A stretch of 64,000 bases of DNA. Source: Bacteroides coprosuis DSM 18011. GTDB taxonomy: Bacteria; Bacteroidota; Bacteroidia; Bacteroidales; Bacteroidaceae. The notes below the pieces were generated by a model, which did not search any database, had not been told where the DNA came from, and saw only the letters and a program-made list of their open reading frames with translations. The translations under genes and the position numbers were made by a program. This document shows positions 45,007 to 53,684 of the stretch, one piece after another. The stretch covers positions 1,480,780-1,544,779 of the forward strand of contig CM001167.1 of NCBI GenBank assembly GCA_000212915.1. The letters run 5' to 3'. Position 1 is the first letter of the stretch. Each line of letters opens with the position of its first letter.

Positions 45007-46164
45007 ATGAAAAAAATAATATATATAGCAATCTTTTTCGTAGCATGCACTTATGGATTATTTGCATGTAGTGATCCTAAAGATTCCTATTCCTATGAGG
45101 AACCGATAAGTTATGACTGGAGTTTAGCTGCTGATAGCGCAACTACTGCTCTCATAGATAAATTTTGGAATGAATCAGACCATTATTTCAACTATGCCAA
45201 TAATGGGAAGGATTTGACTTTTCATTATTGGCCAAACGCCCATGCCATGGATGTGATTATTGATGCCTACTTAAGGACAAAGGATGAAAAGTATCTCACT
45301 TATTTTGATCAATGGTACGATGGTGTCAAAATGAAAAACGGCAATACTTATTTCAATGATTTTGTGGATGATATGCAATGGAATGCTTTAACGATGATTC
45401 GGATGTATCAAACAACTCAAAAAGATAAGTATTTAAATACAGCAAAAGAACTTTGGAACAGAATAAAAGAAGCCTGGTCTGACGATGCTGGCGGGGGTAT
45501 TCTCTGGAGTTATGCTCCAGGTATAGGTTGCTCGAAGAATGCTTGTTCTAATGGGCCTGCAGCTATTATTGCTGCTCGAATGTATAAAATAACTCAAGAT
45601 GAAGAAGATTTAAATTGGGCAAAGAAAATATTTGAGTGGGAAAAACAAACTTTAGTAGATTCTAGTATAGGGAAAGTATATGATAATATAAACTGTAATA
45701 GCTTGCAAATAGAAGATCTTTCTTTGACATATAATCAGGGGACTTACGTAGGAGCGGCTGTTGAGTTGTTTAATATAACAAAGGACTTTGTTTATTTAAA
45801 CGATGCAAAACAGGCAGCTTTGTTTACTTTATCTTCTTTAATAAATACAAGTAATAATGTTTTGAGAAATGAAGGAGAGGGCGATGGAGGTTTATTTAAA
45901 GGAATTTTTATTCGATACTTTCTTGAATTAATTAAAGTTGAAGAATTAGAACCTGCTTATAAGAAGAAATTTATAACCTCATTTAATCATAATGTTTACA
46001 TTTTGTGGAATAGTGCGGTTTATAAAACGGGTTCTTATGATGATGATTTGCTTTTTGGTCCATCATGGGATACTGCTCCCCTTGGATTTACACAACTTAC
46101 TTCTCAAGCTAGTGGCTGTATGATGATGGAAGCAAAAGCCACGCTTGAGTTATTGAATAAGTAA
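45007..46164 (+). CDS. GH76 endo-alpha-1,6-mannanase lipoprotein, copy 1
   Basis: A 385-residue (alpha/alpha)6 glycoside hydrolase with lipobox LFAC (Cys21). The GH76 catalytic Asp pair is Asp121-Asp122 in DFVDDMQWNALTMIR. The family segments GGGILWSYAPGIGCSKNACSNGPAAIIAARMY and NQGTYVGAAVELFN are present. GH76 enzymes are retaining endo-mannanases that cut the alpha-1,6 backbone of yeast mannan. A surface location is inferred from the lipid anchor. It is followed by a second GH76 with a 24-bp gap. Confidence 0.93.
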   Translation: MKKIIYIAIFFVACTYGLFACSDPKDSYSYEEPISYDWSLAADSATTALIDKFWNESDHYFNYANNGKDLTFHYWPNAHAMDVIIDAYLRTKDEKYLTYFDQWYDGVKMKNGNTYFNDFVDDMQWNALTMIRMYQTTQKDKYLNTAKELWNRIKEAWSDDAGGGILWSYAPGIGCSKNACSNGPAAIIAARMYKITQDEEDLNWAKKIFEWEKQTLVDSSIGKVYDNINCNSLQIEDLSLTYNQGTYVGAAVELFNITKDFVYLNDAKQAALFTLSSLINTSNNVLRNEGEGDGGLFKGIFIRYFLELIKVEELEPAYKKKFITSFNHNVYILWNSAVYKTGSYDDDLLFGPSWDTAPLGFTQLTSQASGCMMMEAKATLELLNK

Positions 46165-46188
46165 CACATTATAATACAGAATAATACA

Positions 46189-47367
46189 ATGAAAAAACGA
46201 AATATTATAGTGTCATTTCTTCTTTTTATGTGTTTAGTTGGCTGTACTCATATGAGTACAGCTGATATAAATATAAATTTACAGAGAGCTACACAGACAC
46301 TTAATGCTATTTATAAATATTACTCAGTAGATGATTCAAATTTACTCAGAGAAACTTATCCATTTGATCAAAATCAGAGTGCTACTTACCTTGCTTCAGA
46401 AAACCAAGTTAATAAATACTCTTATTTATGGCCATACTCTGGAACTCTGTCGGCTGTAAATGCTATCTTAGCGGCCGATAGAGAGATTCTTTCTTATGAT
46501 TCTATCCTAACTGAACAGGTTTTACCGGGACTAGAAGAGTATTTTGATACAAAAAGAACTCCTTATGCTTATGCTTCTTATATCAATTCTGCTCCTCAGT
46601 CGGATAGATTTTATGATGACAATGTTTGGTTGGGGATAGATTTTACTGATCTATATATTATGACAAATCGAACAGAATACTTAGAGAAAGCGAAATTAAT
46701 TTGGAGCTTTATTCTAAGTGGTATGGATGAACAATTAGGAGGGGGTATTTATTGGTGTGAACAAAATAAAGGAAGTAAAAATACGTGTTCAAATGCACCT
46801 GGTGCTGTATATGCATTAAAACTGTATCAAGCAACAGGAGATAGTGTTTATTTTGAATATGGAAAAGATTTATATAATTGGACAAAAGTGCATTTACAAG
46901 ACACCGATGATTATTTGTATTTTGATAATATAAATCTTGAGGGAAAGGTAGATAAGGCAAAGTATCCGTATAATAGTGGGCAAATGTTGCAAGCAGCCGC
47001 TTTATTATATCAGTTGACTGAAGATCAGAATTACTTATTGGATGCTCAAAATATAGCTCAAGCGGGATATAATTACTTCTTTACCGATCATTCTTCATTT
47101 GGCTCTTCTTGTCGATTGTTAAAGAACTCTGATATCTGGTTTATTGGAGTTATGTTAAGAGGATATATCGAGTTATATACAATAGATAATAATAGAATCT
47201 ATTTAGATAGTTTTCAAAAAAGTTTAGACTATGCTTGGGAAAACATGCGTGATAATAATGGGCTGTTTAATAAAGATTGGTCTAATACAAATAAAGATGA
47301 AAAGAAATGGTTGTTAACTCAGGCTGCATTTGTAGAAATGTACGCTAGGTTGGCACAGATTAACTAA
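46189..47367 (+). CDS. GH76 endo-alpha-1,6-mannanase lipoprotein, copy 2
   Basis: The 392-residue lipoprotein has lipobox LVGC (Cys19). The Asp pair is Asp143-Asp144 in RFYDDNVWLGIDFTDLY. The GGGIYWCEQNKGSKNTCSNAPGA segment and YNSGQMLQAAALLY match GH76. It diverges clearly from copy 1, so this is not a recent tandem duplicate. In characterised Bacteroides loci paired GH76 enzymes differ in cell location or product length. Both here carry a lipid anchor, so the split of roles (surface versus periplasmic) cannot be read from signals alone. Confidence 0.92.
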   Translation: MKKRNIIVSFLLFMCLVGCTHMSTADININLQRATQTLNAIYKYYSVDDSNLLRETYPFDQNQSATYLASENQVNKYSYLWPYSGTLSAVNAILAADREILSYDSILTEQVLPGLEEYFDTKRTPYAYASYINSAPQSDRFYDDNVWLGIDFTDLYIMTNRTEYLEKAKLIWSFILSGMDEQLGGGIYWCEQNKGSKNTCSNAPGAVYALKLYQATGDSVYFEYGKDLYNWTKVHLQDTDDYLYFDNINLEGKVDKAKYPYNSGQMLQAAALLYQLTEDQNYLLDAQNIAQAGYNYFFTDHSSFGSSCRLLKNSDIWFIGVMLRGYIELYTIDNNRIYLDSFQKSLDYAWENMRDNNGLFNKDWSNTNKDEKKWLLTQAAFVEMYARLAQIN

Positions 47368-47390
47368 TACTAAATTAAAATAATTTACTA

Positions 47391-48878
47391 ATGAGGTTTA
47401 AATCTTCACACTACAAGTTTTTAATGATTTCAGCTTTAATACTGAAAGGTTTCGATGCGAGCAGTATGAATTCGTGCTTTATTCAACCCAATGATAATAC
47501 AGCTATAGCTTCTGAAGTATTGAATAAAGGTTATAAAACAAATAGACCTAAAGCTTCTAAAAGGCTTTTTGTATCCAAAGTAGTTGATAAAGAAATCGAG
47601 AGAGTTAAAGGGATGTTGAAAAATCCTAAACTAGCTTGGATGTTCGAAAACTGCTTCCCCAATACTCTAGATACTACAGTTTATTTTGATAAAAAGAATG
47701 GCAAACCCGATACAAGCGTCTATACAGGTGATATTCATGCTATGTGGTTAAGAGATTCTGGTGCGCAGGTTTGGCCTTATATTCACTATGCTGATAAAGA
47801 TGCCAATCTTAAAGAAATGCTAAAGGGAGTCATATTGAGACAGTTTAGCTCTATTAATCTAGATCCTTATGCTAATGCCTTCTATACGGATACGAATCAT
47901 GTAGGAGATTGGGCGAGTGATGGCACCGATATGAAACCAGGTGTTCACGAACGTAAATGGGAGATAGACTCTCTTTGTTACCCTATCCGCTTAGCTTATG
48001 AATACTGGAAAGTAACAGGCGATGATAGCATTTGGGGTGAAGAGTGGATGCAGACAATAGCCAATGTGTTGAAGACTTTTAAAGAACAACAGAGAAAGGA
48101 AAATGATGGTCCGTATATGTTCTTAAGAGTAACAGATAGAGCTCTTGATACTTTAAACAACGCTGGTAAAGGTGCTCCTGTAAATCCTGTGGGCTTAATT
48201 GTGTCTAGTTTCCGTCCATCAGACGATTCTACTACACTTCAATTTCTTGTTCCATCCAACTTTTTTGCTGTAACTTCTCTTCGTAAGGCAGCAGAGGTAT
48301 TGACTCAGGTGAATAAGGATAGCAAATTGGCTCAAGAATGTACAGAGTTAGCAGCAGAAGTTTCTACTGCTCTTCAAAAATATGCAACCTACAATCACCC
48401 TAAATATGGTACAATCTATGCTTTTGAAGTAGATGGTTTTGGCAATCACATGTTGATGGATGATGCTAATGTGCCTAGTTTGTTGGCTATGCCTTATTTA
48501 GGAGATGTAGATGTAAATGATCCTATCTACCAAAATACTCGTCGCTTTGTATGGAGTGAAGATAATCCTTACTTCTTTAGAGGAACTAAGGGCGAAGGTA
48601 TTGGTGGTCCACACATTGGTTACGATATGGCTTGGCCTATGAGTATTATGATGAAAGCCTTTACTAGTCAAGATGATGCCGAAATAAAATGGTGTATCGA
48701 GTTATTGCTGAATACCGATGCTGGTACAGGTTTTATGCACGAATCTTTCAATGTAAACGATCCAAATAAGTTTACAAGAGATTGGTTTGCATGGCAAAAT
48801 ACACTCTTCGGAGAGTTGATCTTGAAATTGGTTGATGGTGGTAAGTTGGACTTACTCAATTCAATAACAGTGCAATAA
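47391..48878 (+). CDS. GH125 exo-alpha-1,6-mannosidase
   Basis: A 495-residue protein with GH125 signatures GDIHAMWLRDSGAQVWPYIHY, DPYANAFY, HERKWEIDSLCYPIRLAYEYW, LMDDANVPSLLAMPYLG and GIGGPHIGYDMAWPMSIMM, plus GFMHESFNVND. GH125 inverting enzymes remove single alpha-1,6-linked mannose residues from non-reducing ends. The N-terminus is hydrophobic and probably directs export to the periplasm. The final product would be free mannose. It is separated from the GH97 gene by 1 bp. Confidence 0.94.
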   Translation: MRFKSSHYKFLMISALILKGFDASSMNSCFIQPNDNTAIASEVLNKGYKTNRPKASKRLFVSKVVDKEIERVKGMLKNPKLAWMFENCFPNTLDTTVYFDKKNGKPDTSVYTGDIHAMWLRDSGAQVWPYIHYADKDANLKEMLKGVILRQFSSINLDPYANAFYTDTNHVGDWASDGTDMKPGVHERKWEIDSLCYPIRLAYEYWKVTGDDSIWGEEWMQTIANVLKTFKEQQRKENDGPYMFLRVTDRALDTLNNAGKGAPVNPVGLIVSSFRPSDDSTTLQFLVPSNFFAVTSLRKAAEVLTQVNKDSKLAQECTELAAEVSTALQKYATYNHPKYGTIYAFEVDGFGNHMLMDDANVPSLLAMPYLGDVDVNDPIYQNTRRFVWSEDNPYFFRGTKGEGIGGPHIGYDMAWPMSIMMKAFTSQDDAEIKWCIELLLNTDAGTGFMHESFNVNDPNKFTRDWFAWQNTLFGELILKLVDGGKLDLLNSITVQ

Positions 48879-48879
48879 G

Positions 48880-50844
48880 ATGAAATTAAGATATTTTAAA
48901 AATATAACTTTGGTATTACTCTGCATGGCTAGTTTGACTAGCTATGCAGGAAATACACTATCTGTTAAATCTCCTGATGGCAAGTTGAAAGTTCAAATCA
49001 GTTTAGATAAAGATATTTCTTGTAATATATCTTCTGATGATCATGATTTATTGACTTGTAATAGGCTAGGGCTAGAATTGGAAAATTCTTATCTAGGAAT
49101 AAATCCAAGGTTAACTCGTTCTAAAGTTCGGAGTTTCAACAGTCAGATAACTCCTGTTATTCCTCTGAAATATTCATCTATCTCTAATGATTATAATGAG
49201 TTGATATTGAGTTTTAAAGGGGGTTATTCGTTAGAGTTTAGAGCCTATAATGAAGGAATAGCTTATCGGTTTGTGACAACCTTAAAAGATAAATCTCTTT
49301 TTGTGATAAATGAGAGTTTTAATCTTCATTTTCCTCTCGATTATACTTTACATCTCCAGCAGCCTGGAAACTTTAAAACTGCTTATGAAGAAGCTTATAC
49401 TCATTTGAAGTCGTCAGAATGGAAGGAAAGAGATAAAATGTCAACTTTGCCTATTTTAATAGATACTTCAAGTGCATATAAGATCTTATTTGCAGAAGCA
49501 AATGTGTCAGATTATCCTAGAATGTTTGTTAAGGGAGATGGAAAAAACGGAGTAGAATCTATATTTCCTAAAGTTCCATTAGAGTTTGGAGAAGATGGTG
49601 ATCGAAGTTTGAAAATATTGAAAGAAGCAGAATATATCGCACACACCTCTTCAACAAGAGAATTTCCGTGGAGATACTTTGTAATAGCAGATAGAGATGA
49701 AAAATTGATTGAGAATACAATGTCTTGCAAGTTATCTCCTTCTTCGATAATAGATGATCCTTCTTGGATTAAACCTGGACAAGCTAGTTGGGAGTGGTGG
49801 AATGAAGCATCTCCTTATGGGGCAGATGTCAATTTTGTATCTGGCTATAATTTGGATACTTATAAATACTATATAGATTTTGCTGCAAAATTCGGTATTC
49901 CTTATATCATCATGGATGAAGGGTGGGCCCTATCTACCACAGATCCTTATACTCCAAATCCCGAAGTAGATGTTCATGAAATTATCCGTTATGGGAAAGA
50001 GAAAAATGTAGGAGTTGTACTTTGGTTAACTTGGTTGACAGTAGAAAACAACTTTGATCTATTTAAAACTTTTCAAACATGGGGTGTAAAAGGAGTAAAG
50101 ATAGATTTTATGGATAGAAGTGATCAATGGATGGTTAATTTCTATGAAAGAGTAGCTCAAGAAGCTGCCAAACATAAGCTTTTCGTTGATTTTCATGGCT
50201 CTTTCACACCAGCAGGATTAGAATATAAATATCCTAATATTTTATCTTATGAGGGAGTTAGAGGTATGGAGCAGATGCAGGGTTGCTATCCTGATAACAG
50301 TCTCTTTTTCCCTTTTATTAGAAATGCTGTAGGTGCTATGGATTATACTCCAGGTGCTATGTTTAGCATGCAACCTGATCGTTACTCAGCACAGCGTCCT
50401 AATTCTGGTAGTATAGGAACAAGGGCTTATCAAATGGCTCTATTTGTAGTCTTTGAAAGTGGATTACAAATGTTGGCTGATAACCCAACACTTTATTATC
50501 GTAATGAAGATTGTACTAAGTTTATTACTCAAGTTCCTGTAACTTGGGATGAAACAAAAGCTCTGATGGCTGAAATAGGGCAAGTAGCGGTTGTGGCCAA
50601 AAGAAAAAACTCTCAATGGTTTATTGGAGGAATTACCAACGATAGTAAACCTACTCGGGAACTGATTCTTCATTTTGATTTCTTAGATGAAGATAAAACT
50701 TATACTATGACTTACTTTGAAGATGGAATCAATGCTGGTCTTCAAGCAATGGACTATCGAAAAAAAGAAATTCAAGTGAAAAAAGGTGATTCTTTTACTG
50801 TAACCTTAGTTCGCAATGGTGGTTTTGCCGCTGTACTTGAATAG
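48880..50844 (+). CDS. GH97 glycoside hydrolase, retaining type
   Basis: A 654-residue protein with a signal peptide (to about SYAG). The beta-sandwich N-domain, (beta/alpha)8 barrel and C-terminal domain are all present. Barrel motifs are QASWEWWNEASPYG, YIIMDEGWA, KGVKIDFMDRSDQ (Asp409) and SYEGVRGMEQMQ (Glu458/Glu464). In family GH97 a catalytic Asp at this barrel position marks retaining members such as the Bacteroides alpha-galactosidase, while inverting SusB-type alpha-glucosidases use Glu elsewhere. An alpha-galactosidase is therefore more likely than a SusB equivalent. Last gene of the operon. Confidence 0.9.
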   Translation: MKLRYFKNITLVLLCMASLTSYAGNTLSVKSPDGKLKVQISLDKDISCNISSDDHDLLTCNRLGLELENSYLGINPRLTRSKVRSFNSQITPVIPLKYSSISNDYNELILSFKGGYSLEFRAYNEGIAYRFVTTLKDKSLFVINESFNLHFPLDYTLHLQQPGNFKTAYEEAYTHLKSSEWKERDKMSTLPILIDTSSAYKILFAEANVSDYPRMFVKGDGKNGVESIFPKVPLEFGEDGDRSLKILKEAEYIAHTSSTREFPWRYFVIADRDEKLIENTMSCKLSPSSIIDDPSWIKPGQASWEWWNEASPYGADVNFVSGYNLDTYKYYIDFAAKFGIPYIIMDEGWALSTTDPYTPNPEVDVHEIIRYGKEKNVGVVLWLTWLTVENNFDLFKTFQTWGVKGVKIDFMDRSDQWMVNFYERVAQEAAKHKLFVDFHGSFTPAGLEYKYPNILSYEGVRGMEQMQGCYPDNSLFFPFIRNAVGAMDYTPGAMFSMQPDRYSAQRPNSGSIGTRAYQMALFVVFESGLQMLADNPTLYYRNEDCTKFITQVPVTWDETKALMAEIGQVAVVAKRKNSQWFIGGITNDSKPTRELILHFDFLDEDKTYTMTYFEDGINAGLQAMDYRKKEIQVKKGDSFTVTLVRNGGFAAVLE

Positions 50845-50864
50845 AATTCATATATATAAAACTT

Positions 50865-50905
50865 AAGCAGGCATCTCTAAAAGGGGATGCCTGCTTTGTT
50901 TTGTT
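50865..50905 (+). terminator. Terminator of the mannan PUL operon
   Basis: AAGCAGGCATC and GATGCCTGCTT form a perfect 11-bp stem with a 10-nt loop, followed by a T-rich run (TGTTTTG). It lies 20 bp after the GH97 stop. Confidence 0.85.
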
Positions 50906-50944
50906 ATATAGGATATTGAGTTCTCTCATACGAGAGAACCTGCT

Positions 50945-51307
50945 TTACGACAAATCATGAATGCGTTGATCTAGCAAGTTGGATAATCGTTCAAAGTCCA
51001 TGATATTCAACAAGGATTCCTCAATCAGATAAATCTCTTTCATCAGGTTCTTGAACTCTGGAGTGGGAGAAGAAGTTGAGTTTTTCATCTCTTCAATCTT
51101 CTGTCTGCAAAGTTGTAGCCCAAAAAGAGAGATAAAGTCAAACTCTTGCAAGGACTCAAAGTCTTTTACTTGAGGCTTATATTCTGCTCTTAGTTTCTTA
51201 AGCTCCTTGGCATGCTTCACAACGTTATCTGTTGTAAAATTATCACTTTGAATAAAATGTTTCAAATCACGAAAAGCTGCTTTTGATAAATTTCTGGTGT
51301 GCGTCAT
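50945..51307 (-). CDS. Hypothetical alpha-helical protein, 120 residues
   Basis: The start at ATG 51307 gives MTHTRNLSKAAFRDLKHFIQ; an upstream TTG is less likely. It is rich in Lys, Glu and Leu, with two long helices (VKHAKELKKLRAEYKPQVKDFESL; KNLMKEIYLIEESLLNIMDFERLSNLL split by a proline). There is no membrane span and no family is recognised. It is convergent with the PUL operon. Confidence 0.6.
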   Translation of the reverse strand: MTHTRNLSKAAFRDLKHFIQSDNFTTDNVVKHAKELKKLRAEYKPQVKDFESLQEFDFISLFGLQLCRQKIEEMKNSTSSPTPEFKNLMKEIYLIEESLLNIMDFERLSNLLDQRIHDLS

Positions 51308-51577
51308 ATTTCTGAATAAGATTAGGTTAATGTACACTTCTGATATATTAATCAATATACATATAACAAAAAGAAAGACTATTGGTTTAATAATAATCTT
51401 ACTGATCTACTTTAGTCTTCGGTGATAGCACATAGAAACCCTACTCTAATAAAAAGATTCTTCGGTTTGGAGAATAACCCTAACTGGTATAGGGAATCTC
51501 CCCTGATGGAATAGGGGGTGTGCGTACTGTAGATGTTGAAATAAATGTACATTTAGAGTAATTAAAACATCAATACT

Positions 51578-51922
51578 ATGAAACAGATTATAATAAGTAT
51601 GCTTTTGGTTACTGTGCTACTCACATCTTGTTCGAGCCTCTTCTATACAGCCGATTATGACATTAAGAAAGTCCAGCTGGGTATGGCAAAGCGAGATATT
51701 CTTAAAGTTATGGGAAATGATTATGAAATGATTTATATGTCGAAAGGATCAGACAATGTATTTGTTGAAGTGATGGGGTATAGAACTTATGTGAATGGAG
51801 GAATATATAAGCTGTATCTCGAAGATAATGAGTTAGTTCAAATTGAAAAAGAGTGGCTCGACCTTCACAACTGTCATCACTCGACGAATACTTCAGATTC
51901 AAATGATTCATCTACTAACTGA
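51578..51922 (+). CDS. BamE/SmpA-like small lipoprotein
   Basis: A 114-residue lipoprotein with lipobox LLTSC (Cys18). The mature part has the BamE-like pattern VQLGMAKRDILKVMGNDYEMI, VFVEVMGYR and YKLYLEDNELVQI, then a hydrophilic Ser/Asn/Asp tail. BamE-fold proteins help outer-membrane assembly, or in Bacteroidota are uncharacterised envelope lipoproteins. It is monocistronic and its mRNA ends at a bidirectional terminator at 52068. Confidence 0.7.
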   Translation: MKQIIISMLLVTVLLTSCSSLFYTADYDIKKVQLGMAKRDILKVMGNDYEMIYMSKGSDNVFVEVMGYRTYVNGGIYKLYLEDNELVQIEKEWLDLHNCHHSTNTSDSNDSSTN

Positions 51923-52067
51923 TTAGGGTAAAGCAGAAACTATTTTTAGGACTATCTATGGAAAGATGGGCGAGAAAGAAAGTGAAGTTTTGGACACAAA
52001 ACACGAGTCCATGCCTTCCTCTTTTCTGAAGGCAAGTAAGTTGTCAATTCGTCTAAAAAACAAAAAA

Positions 52068-52112
52068 GGGTTTAACTCTATCCTTAATTGAAGATAGGGT
52101 TAAACCCAATTT
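52068..52112. terminator. Bidirectional terminator between two convergent genes
   Basis: GGGTTTAACTCTATC and GATAGGGTTAAACCC pair with one bulge around a 10-nt loop, with A-rich (left) and T-rich (right) flanks. It can serve both the BamE-like gene (+) and the 59-residue gene (-). Confidence 0.85.
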
Positions 52113-52157
52113 TTAATTCCTTTGTATTTAATTTTAGGTAGTGAGGTTCTAACAGGA

Positions 52158-52337
52158 CTACTGAGGAAAATCTCCATCAGCATAAACTTCATAAGTCCAG
52201 TTGTGCCAATAGATAATTTCTTTATTCTCTTCAGCGACGTCCTTTTTAGTGTACCAATCTCCGTCAATAAAATACTCTATTTCTCCGTTCTTGTTTTCAC
52301 GTGTATCGGAGTAGTTTCTTCCTAGTATTTTTCCCAT
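52158..52337 (-). CDS. Small hypothetical protein, 59 residues
   Basis: ATG at 52337 to TAG at 52158 encodes MGKILGRNYSDTRENKNG, then IEYFIDGDWYTKKD and a C-terminus NWTYEVYADGDFPQ. It is acidic and rich in aromatic residues. The gene-like composition and the terminator just downstream support it being real. No family is recognised. Confidence 0.55.
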   Translation of the reverse strand: MGKILGRNYSDTRENKNGEIEYFIDGDWYTKKDVAEENKEIIYWHNWTYEVYADGDFPQ

Positions 52338-52858
52338 AGCATCGATTTAATAGGTTGATTTTAATTGATGTTCTAATAAAATACAGAATTGCTATATCAT
52401 CTCTATAGCAATGTGTGTAAGGCAAAAGTGATAAAAAATATTGAATATATTAAATCCTACTCGAACGAATAAGTGTATTTATGTTATATAACAGCTAATT
52501 TATGCTAAAAACGACTACCAACGGCTTCAAAAGTGATAAAGTGTTAGTATTTAGAGGGTTTATAGGGTGTTGTGTAGCATATTGCTTGGATATGTATTCT
52601 TTTTATGACTATTTGATAAAAGAACTATCTTTACATATCTATATGTAAACTATGGTGTGCTATTGCTACAAAAATGTCTTTTATTTATATTTATAGCTCT
52701 CAAATAGAACTTAATGAAATTTGATGTGTTAGTAGTAGTAAATTGAGCAATTACTCCACAAGGAGATGATTTATTTTAAGCTCAAAAACCTTTTCTTAGT
52801 TGGTGAATCCCACCATTTTATATCTATCTAAAGGCGATATCTATAAAAGTCAGTAAAA
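52338..52858. other. Long intergenic region (about 520 bp)
   Basis: This is a very AT-rich stretch upstream of the oxidoreductase gene. It contains many short stops in all frames and no clear hairpin with a T tract. A TATCTTTA at about 52626 is near the -7 consensus, but no matching -33 is visible. I see no gene here. Confidence 0.45.
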
Positions 52859-53497
52859 ATGAAAAAGAAAGTATTAGTTCTTGGTGCTGCTGGTGCTATT
52901 GCCCAACATGCCATTGAGTTTTTGAAAGACAAAAAAGACATTGAATTGACATTATTTGCTAGAAATGCCAAAAGATTAACAAAGTATGAATCTGTAGCCC
53001 ACATCATAGAGGGAGATGTATTGAATGAATCTCAACTTGATGCTGCCGTAAAGGGAAAAGACATAGTATATGCAAATCTTGCAGGAAAGGTGATTGATAT
53101 GGCAAAACTCATCGTAAAGGTGATGAATCAGAACAATGTGAAACGACTTATCTTTATCTCCTCTATCGGGATATACGATGAAGTTCCTGGAGCATTTGGT
53201 AAATGGAATAATGAAACATTAGGTAATTATTTGGTAGAATACCGTAAAGCTGCCGATGTGATTGAAGCCTCTACACTCGATTATACCGTAGTTCGCCCCG
53301 CATGGCTTACCAATAAAGATGAAGTGGAGTACGAACTAACCCATAAGGGTGAATCTTTTAAAGGTACAGAGGTTTCCCGAAAAAGTATAGGAGCCTACGT
53401 AGCCGATCTTGTAGAACATCCTCAAAAAGATGTGAGAGATAGCATCGGTGTAAATAAACCCAATACCGACGACGGCAACAAACCAGCTTTTATGTAA
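52859..53497 (+). CDS. NAD(P)H-binding oxidoreductase, atypical SDR
   Basis: A 212-residue Rossmann-fold protein. The glycine motif GAAGAIA is at 9-15, followed by LFARNAKRLTKYE, EGDVLNESQLDAAVKGKDIVYANLAG and the strand VKRLIFISSIGIYDEV. The YRKAADVIEASTLDYTVVRPAWL segment is typical of NmrA/HSCARG-like atypical SDR proteins. It probably binds NADP as a redox-sensing or quinone-type reductase. The substrate is unknown. It is monocistronic, with a dispersed palindromic repeat just downstream. Confidence 0.85.
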   Translation: MKKKVLVLGAAGAIAQHAIEFLKDKKDIELTLFARNAKRLTKYESVAHIIEGDVLNESQLDAAVKGKDIVYANLAGKVIDMAKLIVKVMNQNNVKRLIFISSIGIYDEVPGAFGKWNNETLGNYLVEYRKAADVIEASTLDYTVVRPAWLTNKDEVEYELTHKGESFKGTEVSRKSIGAYVADLVEHPQKDVRDSIGVNKPNTDDGNKPAFM

Positions 53498-53511
53498 AAG
53501 ATATTATCATC

Positions 53512-53567
53512 TTGACACCGATAAGAGGATACGATGACACCGACATGTAATCGTCATGTCGGTGTCA
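53512..53567. repeat. Dispersed palindromic repeat, copy C
   Basis: TTGACACCGATAAG (53512-53525), TGACACCGACATG (53535-53547) and inverted CATGTCGGTGTCAA (53554-53567). It shares the 13-bp core with copies A and B, but lacks their TAATATT-GAGC-TGATA tail on the right. A related ATATTATCAT is on the left side. Confidence 0.75.
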
Positions 53568-53609
53568 AAGTATAAAAACCCTTTTCAAAATAGAATGGGT
53601 TTTCAAGAG

Positions 53610-53645
53610 ACAACCCCTATCCAGACCTTACTGAATAGGGGTTGT
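53610..53645. terminator. Hairpin between convergent genes
   Basis: ACAACCCCTAT and ATAGGGGTTGT form a perfect 11-bp stem around a 14-nt loop. It has no long T tract, so it may be a weak terminator or stabilising 3' hairpin for the frameshifted lipoprotein gene on the minus strand. Confidence 0.6.
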
Positions 53646-53684
53646 TTATCTTAAAAACTAATAAATAATGCTTTAATGATATGC

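Noticed and set aside
48880-50844. Calling the GH97 enzyme SusB (inverting alpha-glucosidase)
   Set aside because: KIDF carries Asp409 at the retaining position. SusB-type enzymes use Glu residues elsewhere, so the symbol susB is not supported.
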